Shown in pieces: positions 1-8,791 of a stretch of 64,000 nucleotides of DNA; position 1 is the first letter of the stretch, and each line of letters starts with the position of its first letter. This DNA is from Qipengyuania sphaerica (GTDB taxonomy: Bacteria; Pseudomonadota; Alphaproteobacteria; Sphingomonadales; Sphingomonadaceae): contig NZ_JAIGNR010000001.1 in assembly GCF_019711595.1 (NCBI RefSeq), positions 930,001-994,000 of the forward strand, given 5' to 3'. The notes below the pieces were generated by a model. It saw only the letters and a program-made list of their open reading frames with translations. It did not search any database and was not told the origin of the DNA. The position numbers and the translations under genes were made by a program.

Positions 1-1589
1 GGCTGACCCAGCCGCGAGTGGCGGGACTGGTCGAGCAGGCTCTGGCGAAGGCTCCCGAACTGCCCGAATGGATTGAACCCACCCAGTTCGAAACAACCGG
101 GTGGCCCGAATGGCGCGATGCGCTGCACCTCGCGCACAAGGGCGAGCACAAAGCTGCGCGCGACCGGCTGGCTTATGACGAATTGCTCGCCAACAGCCTT
201 GCCCTGATGCTGGTGCGGGCGGACAACCGCAAGCGCAAGGGCCAGCCGCTCAGGGGCGATGGCAGCTATCGCGGCAAGCTCGCCCTGCCGTTCCCGCTCA
301 CCGGCGCGCAGAAGCGTTCGATTGCCGAGATCGAAGGCGACATGGCGCAGGAAGCGCCGATGCTGCGGCTGCTCCAGGGCGACGTCGGCGCGGGCAAGAC
401 GGTGGTGGCGCTCGAAGCCATGCTGATCGCGGTCGAGGCAGGCGCGCAGGCTGCTCTCCTCGCGCCGACCGAAATCCTTGCCCGCCAGCACTACGAGAGC
501 CTGCGCCGCATGGCCGAGCCGACCGGGGTTGAGGTCGCGCTGTTGACGGGGCGCGACAAGGGCAAGGCGCGCGAGGGGCTGCTGATGGGCCTGCTCGACG
601 GCAGCATCGACATCGTTGTCGGCACGCATGCGATCTTCCAGGACAAGGTCGCTTACAAAAACCTCGCCATGGTGGTGATCGACGAGCAGCACCGCTTCGG
701 TGTCGGCCAGCGGCTGATGCTGGCAAGCAAGGGCAGGCGCGCGCCGCATGTCCTCGCCATGACCGCCACGCCGATCCCGCGCACGCTGACACTGGCGCAA
801 TATGGCGAGCTCGATGTGAGCAAGCTCGACGAGCTTCCGCCCGGTAGGCAATCGATCGACACGGTGGTGATGGGTCAGGACAGGATCCCCACGCTGGTAG
901 AGCGCCTCGCCGCGCAGTTCGAGCAGGGCAGGCAGGCCTTCTGGGTCTGTCCCATGGTCCGCGAAATGGACGGACCGGATGAAATCGCGGCTGCAGAAGC
1001 GCGCTACGCTTCGCTCAAAGAGCGGTTCGGCGACGAGGTCGTCCTCGTGCACGGACAGCTTGCTCCGGAGCAGAAAGATGCCGCGATGGAGCGCTTTGCG
1101 CGCGGCGATGCGCGGCTGCTGGTGGCAACGACGGTGATCGAGGTCGGAGTGGACGTCCCCAATGCGACGCTGATGGTCATCGAACAGGCCGAACGCTTTG
1201 GCCTCGCCCAGCTCCACCAGCTGCGCGGGCGCGTGGGGCGGGGGAGCGAAAAGAGCTTCTGCGTCCTTCTCCACGGCGAGCAGCTATCCGAAACCGCGCA
1301 GAAACGCCTCGGCCTGATGCGAGAGAGCCAGGACGGCTTCCTACTGGCCGAGGAAGATCTGAAACTGCGCGGCGGCGGAGAGCTCCTCGGCACGCGCCAG
1401 TCGGGCGACACGCCCTTCAGCGTCGCCAGCTTCGAGCAGATCACCGAGCTGCTCCCCAAGGCGCATGACGACGCGCGCCTACTGATCGAGCGCGACGGCG
1501 GCCTCGAAGGCAAGCGCGGGGAGGCGGCGCGCATCCTCCTTTACCTGTTCGAACGTGATTTCGGCGTGAAGACCCTGCGCGGCGGCTAG
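1..1589 (+). CDS. recG: ATP-dependent DNA helicase RecG, 3' portion
   Basis: RecG remodels stalled forks and branched DNA in the cytoplasm. The reading frame is open from base 3, so the gene starts upstream of the window. About 528 codons are present against a usual 680-700, so the N-terminal wedge domain is mostly missing here. Visible helicase motifs are Walker A GDVGAGKT, the RecG-type DEQH box in VVIDEQHRFG, motif III TATPIPRTL and motif VI QLHQLRGRVGRG. The C-terminus DFGVKTLRGG is typical of the family. The stop codon overlaps by 4 bases the stop of the convergent gene. The identification is secure. Confidence 0.97.
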   Translation, partial: LTQPRVAGLVEQALAKAPELPEWIEPTQFETTGWPEWRDALHLAHKGEHKAARDRLAYDELLANSLALMLVRADNRKRKGQPLRGDGSYRGKLALPFPLTGAQKRSIAEIEGDMAQEAPMLRLLQGDVGAGKTVVALEAMLIAVEAGAQAALLAPTEILARQHYESLRRMAEPTGVEVALLTGRDKGKAREGLLMGLLDGSIDIVVGTHAIFQDKVAYKNLAMVVIDEQHRFGVGQRLMLASKGRRAPHVLAMTATPIPRTLTLAQYGELDVSKLDELPPGRQSIDTVVMGQDRIPTLVERLAAQFEQGRQAFWVCPMVREMDGPDEIAAAEARYASLKERFGDEVVLVHGQLAPEQKDAAMERFARGDARLLVATTVIEVGVDVPNATLMVIEQAERFGLAQLHQLRGRVGRGSEKSFCVLLHGEQLSETAQKRLGLMRESQDGFLLAEEDLKLRGGGELLGTRQSGDTPFSVASFEQITELLPKAHDDARLLIERDGGLEGKRGEAARILLYLFERDFGVKTLRGG

Positions 1590-2392
1590 AAACCGAGAGT
1601 ATCCAGTTCCCTCTCGACCGCGCCGACATAGCTGCCGCCGAACAGGCGGACGTGCACCAGCCACATCCAGAGGCGATAGACCGGTTGACGTTCGCGCCAT
1701 CCATCGGCGAGTGTGATCGCCTCGAAAAATTGCGGAGGTGGGGTATCGAACACGGTGAGGCTGGCCGCGTCCACCTCGCGGTCACCGTAATAGGCGCAAG
1801 GATCGATCAGCCCGCTCACAGTGTCGCCGGTCACCAGCACATTGCCGCCCCACAGATCGCCGTGGACGAGAGATGCTTTGGGCGTGGCAGGCAGCAGGTC
1901 GGCAAGCTTTGCAGCCAAGCGTTCGATTCGCCCTGCAAGGCTGGCAGTTAGATGCGGCAGGTGGCACAGCAAGCGGCGCTCGGCCCAGAACCGGGGCCAG
2001 CTGCTTAGCGCGCCATTCTCGACGGTCACATGGCGCAGCGCGTAATCTTCGCTCCAGCCATAACTGTCGCCTTCGATCGCATGGAGAGCATTTAGCACTT
2101 CCGCCAGAGACACCCATGCCGCACCCGACAACGCGCCGTCCGTCGGTAATCGCTCGATCAGCAAGACATCATCGCTATAGCCAATCACCTGCGGAATTGG
2201 CGCTGCGCTGTTCGCCATCGCCCCGAGCATGCGCGCCTCGACATCGACCACTGGGCCATGCTTCGCAATCACAACGCGCCCATCGCCGAGCGCCACTTCG
2301 CTTGCACCCGAAATGTCGCCTCCCGGGAGTCGCCGCTGCTTTGTGACCGGCGCGCCCGCCAGCCGCTCGATCACATTTTCAGGAATGCTCAT
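1586..2392 (-). CDS. Fructosamine-3-kinase family protein
   Basis: This 268-residue protein has the aminoglycoside-phosphotransferase-like kinase fold of the fructosamine/ketosamine-3-kinase family, which phosphorylates sugar adducts on protein amines so that they fall off. Seen in sequence: a candidate ATP-binding lysine in VIAKHG (about residue 44), the catalytic loop HGDLWGGN (177-184) and the metal-binding LIDPCAYYG (about 195-203). Its start lies 14 bases inside the 3' end of the upstream phosphatase gene, so the two are probably translationally coupled. That fits the frequent bacterial linkage of these two families. The true substrate is not evident. Confidence 0.88.
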   Translation of the reverse strand: MSIPENVIERLAGAPVTKQRRLPGGDISGASEVALGDGRVVIAKHGPVVDVEARMLGAMANSAAPIPQVIGYSDDVLLIERLPTDGALSGAAWVSLAEVLNALHAIEGDSYGWSEDYALRHVTVENGALSSWPRFWAERRLLCHLPHLTASLAGRIERLAAKLADLLPATPKASLVHGDLWGGNVLVTGDTVSGLIDPCAYYGDREVDAASLTVFDTPPPQFFEAITLADGWRERQPVYRLWMWLVHVRLFGGSYVGAVERELDTLGF

Positions 2393-2852
2393 CGATGAGG
2401 ATTGCGGTCAGCGCCTTCGCCCCGGCATCTACCTCGGCCCAGGTGATCGAAAAGCCTTCGGCACCGCCGTAATAAGGATCGCCGACCTCCCGCCCTTCCT
2501 GCCCGGGTACGATGTCGAGCAGCATGGTGACTTTCGCCTTGCCGTCGCCCGGATCGACGCGCGCGATATTCGCCATGTTCGAGCGGTCCATGCCGAGGAT
2601 GTAGTCGAACTCGTGAAAATCTTCCGCGCCCAACTGCCGCCCGCGATAGCCGGTGATGTCTATTCCCTGCCTGCGCGCTTCGTCGATGCTGCGCGGATCG
2701 GGCGGCTCGCCGACGTGGTAATTGGCGGTGCCCGCGCTATCGACCTCGACATCAAGGCCCGCTTCCTGCGCCGCGCGGCGAAAGGCTGCCTCGGCCAGCG
2801 GAGAACGGCAGATATTGCCGAGACATACGAAGAGGACTTTGGCCTGGCTCAT
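2379..2852 (-). CDS. Low-molecular-weight protein-tyrosine phosphatase
   Basis: A 157-residue phosphatase of the LMW-PTP family, cytoplasmic. The N-terminal P-loop CLGNICRSP gives nucleophile Cys10 and Arg16, and DPYYGG supplies the general acid Asp125. The length fits the family (140-160). The ATG at 2852 is chosen because it places the P-loop at the usual distance from the N-terminus; the longer in-frame start at 2888 would add a basic tail. The gene is first in a two-gene unit with the fructosamine kinase. Whether it acts on tyrosine phosphate or on phosphosugars cannot be told from the sequence. Confidence 0.92.
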   Translation of the reverse strand: MSQAKVLFVCLGNICRSPLAEAAFRRAAQEAGLDVEVDSAGTANYHVGEPPDPRSIDEARRQGIDITGYRGRQLGAEDFHEFDYILGMDRSNMANIARVDPGDGKAKVTMLLDIVPGQEGREVGDPYYGGAEGFSITWAEVDAGAKALTAILIDEHS

Positions 2853-2917
2853 GGCGACATGCCTATGGACCGGCGCGCGGCGGCGCAATAGGAAGCGGCT
2901 CAGAGGGAGACAAATTC

Positions 2918-4675
2918 ATGCGATCCATGTTTGCCGCGCTTGCGCTGTCCGTATCGGCCATCGCCACTTCGGCTACCGCGGGGCCGACCGAAGATTTTAC
3001 CGAACTGCGCGAGGAGGTGTGGCAGGCAACACTGGACAGCACGCCATACCTTGCGACAAGCATCGGCGACCGGCGCGGTGACGGCAAGCTGGGCGACCTC
3101 TCGCTGACCGAATACGATCGGCAGATAGCCCAGTCGCGCGCATTCCTTGCGCGGCTCGAGGCCATTGATCCCGCACAGCTTCCCGAAGGCCTGCAGGTCG
3201 ATTACGCAGTCATGAAGAGCAGTTTCGACGACGGACTTGCCGGAGCCGCCTTCGACCATTCGCGCTACGTGCTGTTCTCCAACCGTTTCGGCTGGTTCAT
3301 GATGCCGACCTATTACGCGACCCGCTCGCCATTCTTCACCGTGGCGGATTACGAGAGCTATATCTCGAGGCTCGAAGGTTTTGCCGCGATGAACGAGCAA
3401 GGTCTTATCCGCAGCCGTGAAGCGGTCGCGCGCGGATTGACCCAGGCGTGCGAACCGATGGAAGGTCTCGGGCAGCAAATCGATCGCCTGATTTTCGATG
3501 ACCCGACGGCAACGCCGTATTGGCAACCCTTTGCCGAGCAGCCTGCGACAATCTCCGATGAAGAATGGGCAGGATTGAAGGCGCGGGCGCGCACTGCGCT
3601 TGAAGAAAGTGTCGCACCTGCACTTTCCGACTTCCGCACCTTCTTTGCCGACGAATACATGCCCGAATGCCGTGATGGCGCTCCCGGGATCGGAGATACT
3701 CCGGGAGGGGCTGCGTTCTACAACCACCTGGTGCGCAGCTTCACTACTACGAACATGACGGCAAACGAGGTCCATGCCCTCGGCCTATCCGAAGTGGCGC
3801 GTATTCGCGCCGAGATGGAAGCCGTCGCCGCTGATGCAGGTTTCGACACGCGCGAGGCCTTTATCGAACACCTGCGCACCGACCCGCAATATTACATGAC
3901 CGATGCGGATGAATACGTCCGTTACGTGCAGGCTCTTGCCAAGGAAATCGATGGCTGGATGCCCAAGCTATTCGGCACTTTGCCACGCCAGCCCTATACG
4001 GTTTCGCCCATTCCCGCCGCACAGGCGCCCGGCAATACCACCGCCTATTACGAGCGCGGCTCGCTGGCGACCGGACAGCCCGGCATCTACCGCATCAATA
4101 CTACCGAACTCGACCAGCGCCCCTTGTGGGAATTGCCCGCTTTGGGCGTGCACGAGGCGGTGCCCGGCCATCATCACCAGATCGCCCTTCAGCAAGAGCT
4201 CGACATGCATCCGCTGCGCTCGAACGGCACCTTCTTCACGGCTTTCGTCGAAGGTTGGGGCCTCTACTCGGAGCGGCTCGGGATCGAGATGGGTCTCTAC
4301 GACACGCCCGCCAAAGAAATGGGCCGGTTGAGCTACGAGATGTGGCGCGCGACCCGGCTTGTGGTCGATACCGGGCTTCACTCGAAGGGTTGGAGCAAGC
4401 AACAGGCGGTCGACTACATGCTCGACAACACTGCGCTCACGCCGGGCAATGTCGATGCCGAAGTCAATCGCTACATCACCAATCCGGGACAGGCGCTGGC
4501 CTACAAGATCGGCGAGCTGACGATCCGCCGCCTGCGTACCCGCGCGGAAGAGGCGCTGGGTCCGAATTTCGACCTGCGCCAGTTCCACGATGCGGTGCTG
4601 CTCAACGGCGCAGTGCCGATGGACGTGCTCGAAAAGCAGGTGGACCGCTGGATCGCGGCACAACAGGAAAGCTGA
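2918..4675 (+). CDS. Secreted DUF885 zinc hydrolase
   Basis: This 585-residue protein has an N-terminal signal peptide (hydrophobic residues about 4-20, ending ATSATAGP). It belongs to the DUF885 family of thermolysin-like metallohydrolases, common as exported proteins in sphingomonads. The zinc motif is visible in [12 protein letters not shown] near residue 412, and [10 protein letters not shown] downstream is the family's conserved glutamate block. Likely periplasmic; a peptidase-type activity is inferred from the fold, not shown. It is the last core gene before the genomic island, with its stop 12 bases before the left attachment repeat. Confidence 0.9.
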   Translation: MRSMFAALALSVSAIATSATAGPTEDFTELREEVWQATLDSTPYLATSIGDRRGDGKLGDLSLTEYDRQIAQSRAFLARLEAIDPAQLPEGLQVDYAVMKSSFDDGLAGAAFDHSRYVLFSNRFGWFMMPTYYATRSPFFTVADYESYISRLEGFAAMNEQGLIRSREAVARGLTQACEPMEGLGQQIDRLIFDDPTATPYWQPFAEQPATISDEEWAGLKARARTALEESVAPALSDFRTFFADEYMPECRDGAPGIGDTPGGAAFYNHLVRSFTTTNMTANEVHALGLSEVARIRAEMEAVAADAGFDTREAFIEHLRTDPQYYMTDADEYVRYVQALAKEIDGWMPKLFGTLPRQPYTVSPIPAAQAPGNTTAYYERGSLATGQPGIYRINTTELDQRPLWELPALGVHEAVPGHHHQIALQQELDMHPLRSNGTFFTAFVEGWGLYSERLGIEMGLYDTPAKEMGRLSYEMWRATRLVVDTGLHSKGWSKQQAVDYMLDNTALTPGNVDAEVNRYITNPGQALAYKIGELTIRRLRTRAEEALGPNFDLRQFHDAVLLNGAVPMDVLEKQVDRWIAAQQES

Positions 4676-4687
4676 GGATTTAAGGGC

Positions 4688-4711
4688 AAAATGGTCGGGG
4701 AGAGAGGATTC
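4688..4711. repeat. attL: duplicate of the tRNA-Pro 3' end
   Basis: This 24-bp segment is identical to 46216-46239. It carries the CCA end, acceptor strand and part of the T arm of tRNA-Pro on the minus strand, followed by unrelated sequence, so it is not a functional tRNA. It marks the left boundary of the island. Confidence 0.92.
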
Positions 4712-4880
4712 CAGACCAAAATACCGCTCGCGAAAAATGCCGGCTTTCCGCGGGTTTCGAGAGTAGGTTCGAGGCTTGTGCTACATCTATGTGTACCTGT
4801 CCAGACCCCCTTTCTTTCATAACGGCGCCGATCACAGAACGAGTGTTTCAGCTCCTGAGTTAGACGAGGAGCCTTTACAT
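4698..4880. repeat. Left-end repeat, copy 1 (pairs with 7259-7441)
   Basis: Read side by side, 4698-4800 and 7259-7361 align without gaps with roughly one difference in nine bases; the similarity continues more weakly to about 4880. Shared blocks include AGACCAAAATA, GCGAAAAATG, CGGCTTTCC and TTTCGAGAGT. Copy 1 abuts attL. It probably represents the arm-type integrase-binding region or conserved end of an integrative element. No gene lies in 4676-4910. Confidence 0.8.
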
Positions 4881-4910
4881 ACTCACAGTGCAAGGTGCTA
4901 TCCTCAACAG

Positions 4911-5594
4911 TCACCAGGCATAGCGGCTCAGGCCGGACGCCCCCACGATGTACCTAGCTAGATCGTCCAGGCTCAGCGCTTGCGCACCGAACACGAGAAA
5001 CTCCCCTTCGGGCGCGTAATACTCGTAGCGATCACCCTTGTAGTTGGCGACGCAGCGTGACGGCACGGGCCGGACGAGCTTTAGGAGAGAATTGCGATCG
5101 AGAATGCCTCCGTTTTCGATTCTCTCAAGCGGTTCGAGAAGCTTCGAAGCGGCGGCGGAGACATAGGTCGAGATCTCGAAGCTGTTGGCCCCGAATTGGA
5201 TCGCCCAGGCTTCCCCGCTCTTCTTGATGCGGGTCGCATGCCTAGGTGCACGAACCGGCGAACCGGACGAATGGGTGAGCCACCAAGCAGATTCGCTGAC
5301 GACCGCTCTGGCGACACTCAGCGGGATGCGCCGCAGTCTCCATGCTTGGAGGCGTTCTCTTGCTCTGTTGCAATGGGCGGTGCGCTCGGCAGCGTACTTC
5401 TTCTGCGACTCTTCGGCGGAAATCCGCGCTTGTTCGATCTCAGCGTCGAGGAAAGTCATCGCAGCCTTTCGCACGGACGGGGAAGTAAATTTATCGAACT
5501 CTGCCTGGAGATCTCTTCGCATAATCGCTTTGCCGAGTGCATTGGCCTGCGAATACCTCTGCCTGATCGTCATCAACTGCAGAAACTCGTCCAT
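4911..5594 (-). CDS. Unknown protein of the left sub-element
   Basis: A 227-residue protein that I do not recognise. The N-terminal 100 residues are charged and look alpha-helical ([16 protein letters not shown]), possibly coiled coil; the C-terminal part is richer in aromatic residues ([17 protein letters not shown]). There is no signal peptide or membrane segment. A purine-rich GGGGAAG precedes the ATG at 5594. It is transcribed away from the twin-operator region at 5684-5747 and so may share control with the divergent gene at 5763. No function is proposed. Confidence 0.6.
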   Translation of the reverse strand: MDEFLQLMTIRQRYSQANALGKAIMRRDLQAEFDKFTSPSVRKAAMTFLDAEIEQARISAEESQKKYAAERTAHCNRARERLQAWRLRRIPLSVARAVVSESAWWLTHSSGSPVRAPRHATRIKKSGEAWAIQFGANSFEISTYVSAAASKLLEPLERIENGGILDRNSLLKLVRPVPSRCVANYKGDRYEYYAPEGEFLVFGAQALSLDDLARYIVGASGLSRYAW

Positions 5595-5683
5595 TCTTCC
5601 CCCATCAGGCTCTTCTTGCCCTCTGTTTTCTCTCTTTCAGAAATGCGTGGGAAATCAACCACGTCGTCGCAAGCTTATCGTTT

Positions 5684-5747
5684 GTGATATGCGAATATCA
5701 CTTTTCCATTGACATCCGAAATTCTGGCAGTGATATAAAGATATCAC
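5684..5747 (+). promoter_or_regulatory. Twin palindromic operators overlapping a promoter
   Basis: Two copies of the same inverted repeat, GTGATAT-N4-ATATCAC, lie at 5684-5701 and 5730-5747 with centres 46 bases apart. A TTGACA -35 hexamer sits between them (5709-5714), and the downstream palindrome covers candidate -10 sequences (GATATA at 5732 or TATAAA at 5734). AAAGGAG at 5748-5754 is the ribosome site for the gene at 5763. The layout is that of an operator pair controlling a promoter, probably for both divergent genes. The regulator is not identified; the gene at 5763 is the obvious candidate. Confidence 0.8.
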
Positions 5748-5762
5748 AAAGGAGTAAGCGCG

Positions 5763-6653
5763 ATGGAGATACCCTCTCTTGATGAGACCGATGCAAACCT
5801 GCGGGATTGCCTGCTTCTGAAAGCTGACGATCTCCATTTCACCTTGGCAAACCCGCTCGGAGAGCGGCTGAGGAACGAATTCCTGGGCGTCACCGTGGAA
5901 GGTCTCGCGGACGAGAATCTCTCACCCGAACAAGTGGCGTCGATCGATCTTTCGCGCTTCGCGATCGCTGACACGGTCCACCGGCTGCATTCCATGCTGG
6001 AGGAACGCCAGCTTTCGCTTCTTTCTATCGGACAACCTGACGCCGACTACGCGCGACAGGATGCGCTCGACTTCCTCGAGCACTTCCTATCGACCCTGCC
6101 CGATGTGGCACTCGGTGGCGTCGATCTCACCGCAGCGGGATACGGAAGCGTACGCCGGATCTACAACCTGGCGTTCGCGTGGATCAATCTGGTCGAAACA
6201 ATCGAAGAGGCGTTCGAGGGACAGACTGAGTCCGCACTCGCCGTGACTGATCTGGCGCTCCTGTCCGGTCTCGATCAGAGGACCGTTCGCAATCGATGCG
6301 GGCCGAAGAAGGAGATCAGGACCAGCTCGAACCGATCTTCGCGGGATCGTGCGAGCGCGTCGCCAGCATTCGTGCGCCTGCATTCGCTCGATGCGGTCAA
6401 TTGGCTGAAGGAGCGCAAGACCTTTCGGATCGACGCCATCGATTCAGCATGGATCTCCCGTAGGCTCGATGGTCTCAATGGCGCTCAAACAACTCGGGGA
6501 CTGCTGCTTGCCAGCGTCGTAAACACGGGACCGCTAGCGTCTTTAGCCGAGGCTATCGGCTCCTCGCCGGAAATAGTGCGCAAATGGTTCGACGACGGTT
6601 CCGCTCTCCCTGCCGATAAGCTCGCAGCTGTTACGTCACTTCTCAAAATCTAG
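5763..6653 (+). CDS. Unknown protein with possible helix-turn-helix segments
   Basis: This 296-residue protein is not assigned to a named family. Two segments could be helix-turn-helix: LALLSGLDQRTVRNRCG near residues 167-183, and LAEAIGSSPEIVRKWFDDG near 265-285, followed by a helix ending in LAAVTSLLKI, which resembles Cro/CI-type domains. The middle part is acidic and helical. It begins 9 bases after a strong AAAGGAG and directly behind the twin palindromes, so autoregulation is likely. The next gene follows after 26 bases in the same direction. The DNA-binding role is inferred. Confidence 0.65.
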   Translation: MEIPSLDETDANLRDCLLLKADDLHFTLANPLGERLRNEFLGVTVEGLADENLSPEQVASIDLSRFAIADTVHRLHSMLEERQLSLLSIGQPDADYARQDALDFLEHFLSTLPDVALGGVDLTAAGYGSVRRIYNLAFAWINLVETIEEAFEGQTESALAVTDLALLSGLDQRTVRNRCGPKKEIRTSSNRSSRDRASASPAFVRLHSLDAVNWLKERKTFRIDAIDSAWISRRLDGLNGAQTTRGLLLASVVNTGPLASLAEAIGSSPEIVRKWFDDGSALPADKLAAVTSLLKI

Positions 6654-6679
6654 AATCCATCAATTCAAGGAGAATATTC

Positions 6680-7039
6680 GTGGACCACACAAAAGGCCTC
6701 GCCAAGCAGACCGCTGAACTGCACTCGATGCTCTTGAGCGATAAGCGCATCGAAGCTCATCCCGCAGGACACAGCGCGAAGGTCCTGCGATATCGCACCC
6801 TTTGCGGACAGGAGATCGCGGTGGAGAAGCGGGTCGGCGCACCCGTACTCTACTTCACGCGTTCCGCTGCTGAAGGCCGGATCAACGATCTCGCTCCGGA
6901 TTGGCTGCCTGCCGGCCGCAGCGGCCGGAACAGCAACCTCAATGTCCTCGAGACCTTCAGGGATCGACCACTCGCTCGCCTGCGTGTCACCACGCTCGAA
7001 ACCGCACGCAGGGCGCTCGACGCCTGCGTGAGCCGGTAA
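6680..7039 (+). CDS. Small unknown protein
   Basis: A 119-residue protein starting with GTG behind AAGGAG, 26 bases after the putative regulator and probably in its transcript. It is basic (LTTLETARRALDACVSR-like end), has no membrane segment, and resembles no family I know. Its pairing with an operator-controlled gene in a 2.6-kb unit raises the possibility of a small control or toxin-antitoxin-like module, but nothing in the sequence proves it. Confidence 0.55.
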   Translation: MDHTKGLAKQTAELHSMLLSDKRIEAHPAGHSAKVLRYRTLCGQEIAVEKRVGAPVLYFTRSAAEGRINDLAPDWLPAGRSGRNSNLNVLETFRDRPLARLRVTTLETARRALDACVSR

Positions 7040-7258
7040 TACGCGGCGAGCAAAGCCCCGAGAGGGCGTGCGCAGCCGGCCGTCGCAAAAAACGCCGGCA
7101 GATCGGACGGCTGGAGTTTCACCTTTCCTCCAGCAAGCCGATCACCCCCGACGTCGGGTCAGACGTGACAGCGCGGAGAGACGGCACCTTTACGCAGGGC
7201 AGAGAGTGCAAGCCGTGCGAACCGGCTTCTGTCTTAGGCCTATCGCCGCCACCTGTTC

Positions 7259-7441
7259 GGAGGAGAGAATTCTAGACCAAAATAGCGCTTGCGAAAAATG
7301 GCGGCTTTCCGGGGGTTTCGAGAGTTGGCTCGAGCCTTGTGCTAAATCTATGTGCGCCTGTCCAGCCATGACTCTTTTCCTGATGAGGGGGACCGATCAT
7401 TGAGCGTTGGCTGAGCTCCAACTGGATGAAGAGACTTTAGT
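7259..7441. repeat. Left-end repeat, copy 2: internal att-like junction
   Basis: This is the second, diverged copy of 4698-4880. It begins with GGAGGAGAGAATTC, a degraded form of the attachment core at 4688-4711, then follows copy 1 at a constant 2561-base offset. It lies in the gene-free stretch 7040-7461. The rest of that stretch (7040-7258) shows no gene or RNA that I can identify. The copy separates the 2.6-kb left sub-element from the main island. Confidence 0.78.
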
Positions 7442-7461
7442 AAGGAGAGGCCGGTTGGCGA

Positions 7462-8790
7462 TCAGTTCTCGAAAAGGGATGCCTGGCGTACACCGCTTGA
7501 GCATAGCTCATATCGGACGGGTTTGGTCAGCTTTCTGACGACACCTTCGGATATGCCCCGCTTTAGCCAAGCGTTCACCTGCGATTTTTGCAGATCCAGT
7601 TGGTCGGCAATCGCATCGGCTGGTAATGGGGAATCAATTGTCAACTTGCTGAAATGCTGCAGGAACAGGGTGAAAAGATCCAACGTGCTGTCCGCAGCAG
7701 TCTGAGCGTCGCCTACTTCTACCTTGGCAGGTTTTTTCTGATCATCTGAAGCTACTGACTTCTCGGTTGCATGCTCCAAGCTCGATGAACGAGGATCACT
7801 GGCAGCTGATGAAGGCTGCTTTTCAGATTGTTCCAGAGCCAGAATTTGGGGTTCATCCGATGTGGCAGCTGTCACCTGCGCCGACCATAGGTCTGTGAGA
7901 GACGGCATATCCTTTGGAAGCCATCTAGCCCCCATCTTGACTAGAGCGGCGTTGCCTGACTTCTCATCGTCTTTCTGCTTGACCCAAAGCGGCACCCATT
8001 GATTATTGAGATTCTCTACAGCGCCGTTCCAAGTGCCCCCTTTTTCAACTGCGCTGTCGACCACAACCGCAGCATCGGACAAGCAATAGATGTACTTATT
8101 GCGTGCCATGGCATTTCCGACGTTGAAGCTAGCTTCCGGATTGAATGGGGAAACCAAAGCGAGATCGCCCGACACCAGATATCTGCGGTACTTTGACGAT
8201 GTTGCCGCACGCAGGAGACTGTCTGCCAAGATTCCAACAGCTGTGCCCTCGTGATCGAGCGCTCCTAACATGGCGCTTTCATCCACTCCGCGGGCACCGC
8301 CAGACACAATGGAAAGTCCTTGGTTCGAGGCTTCCCGGCCTAGATTAGTGGAGAAGCTCAAATCTTCATCATTTGAATTTCGAGAGCCGACTACGGCGAT
8401 GCCTCCCTTCGACAATAGGGAAGCGTTCCCGCATCCAAAAAGCACCGGAGGCGAGCTTGCTCTCAACATGCGCTTCAATTGCTCGGGATAGTCGTTGTCG
8501 GACCGCGTTATGACCCAAAGCCCGGAGCGTTCCCATTTCTCCAAAGCAAGCCCAAGAGCACCGCCACGCTGTAGCAAACTCTCTATCCGCTCGAGCTTGA
8601 CTGTTTTATCCATCCAGCTCGAAAGTGCAGTGCGGGGGTCTCGCGTTAGCAGGCTGCCTGGTTCAAGGTCATGATCCCTCAGCCAAAGCGCAAACCGACC
8701 CCACTCCTTGATGGAAAGCGGCCTGGTTTCCGTTTTTCCGAACGGAACCGTCAACATGATGATCGCTTGGGCTTGGGGGCTCATCTTCAT
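7462..8790 (-). CDS. DprA/Smf-like DNA-binding protein
   Basis: This 442-residue protein has a DprA-type Rossmann core: IAVVGSRNSN (131-140), SGGARGVD (163-170), and a downstream block KYIYCLSDAAVVVDSA matching the family's fourth motif. DprA loads RecA on incoming single strands during transformation, and DprA-like proteins also occur beside anti-phage genes. The C-terminal 55 residues form a winged-helix-like segment (PADAIADQLDLQKSQVNAWL), preceded by a low-complexity acidic/serine linker about 300-375. It sits one base behind the RecQ-phosphoribosyltransferase gene, so the two form an operon. A housekeeping dprA would be expected elsewhere; this is probably an accessory paralogue. Confidence 0.85.
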   Translation of the reverse strand: MKMSPQAQAIIMLTVPFGKTETRPLSIKEWGRFALWLRDHDLEPGSLLTRDPRTALSSWMDKTVKLERIESLLQRGGALGLALEKWERSGLWVITRSDNDYPEQLKRMLRASSPPVLFGCGNASLLSKGGIAVVGSRNSNDEDLSFSTNLGREASNQGLSIVSGGARGVDESAMLGALDHEGTAVGILADSLLRAATSSKYRRYLVSGDLALVSPFNPEASFNVGNAMARNKYIYCLSDAAVVVDSAVEKGGTWNGAVENLNNQWVPLWVKQKDDEKSGNAALVKMGARWLPKDMPSLTDLWSAQVTAATSDEPQILALEQSEKQPSSAASDPRSSSLEHATEKSVASDDQKKPAKVEVGDAQTAADSTLDLFTLFLQHFSKLTIDSPLPADAIADQLDLQKSQVNAWLKRGISEGVVRKLTKPVRYELCSSGVRQASLFEN

Positions 8791-8791
8791 C

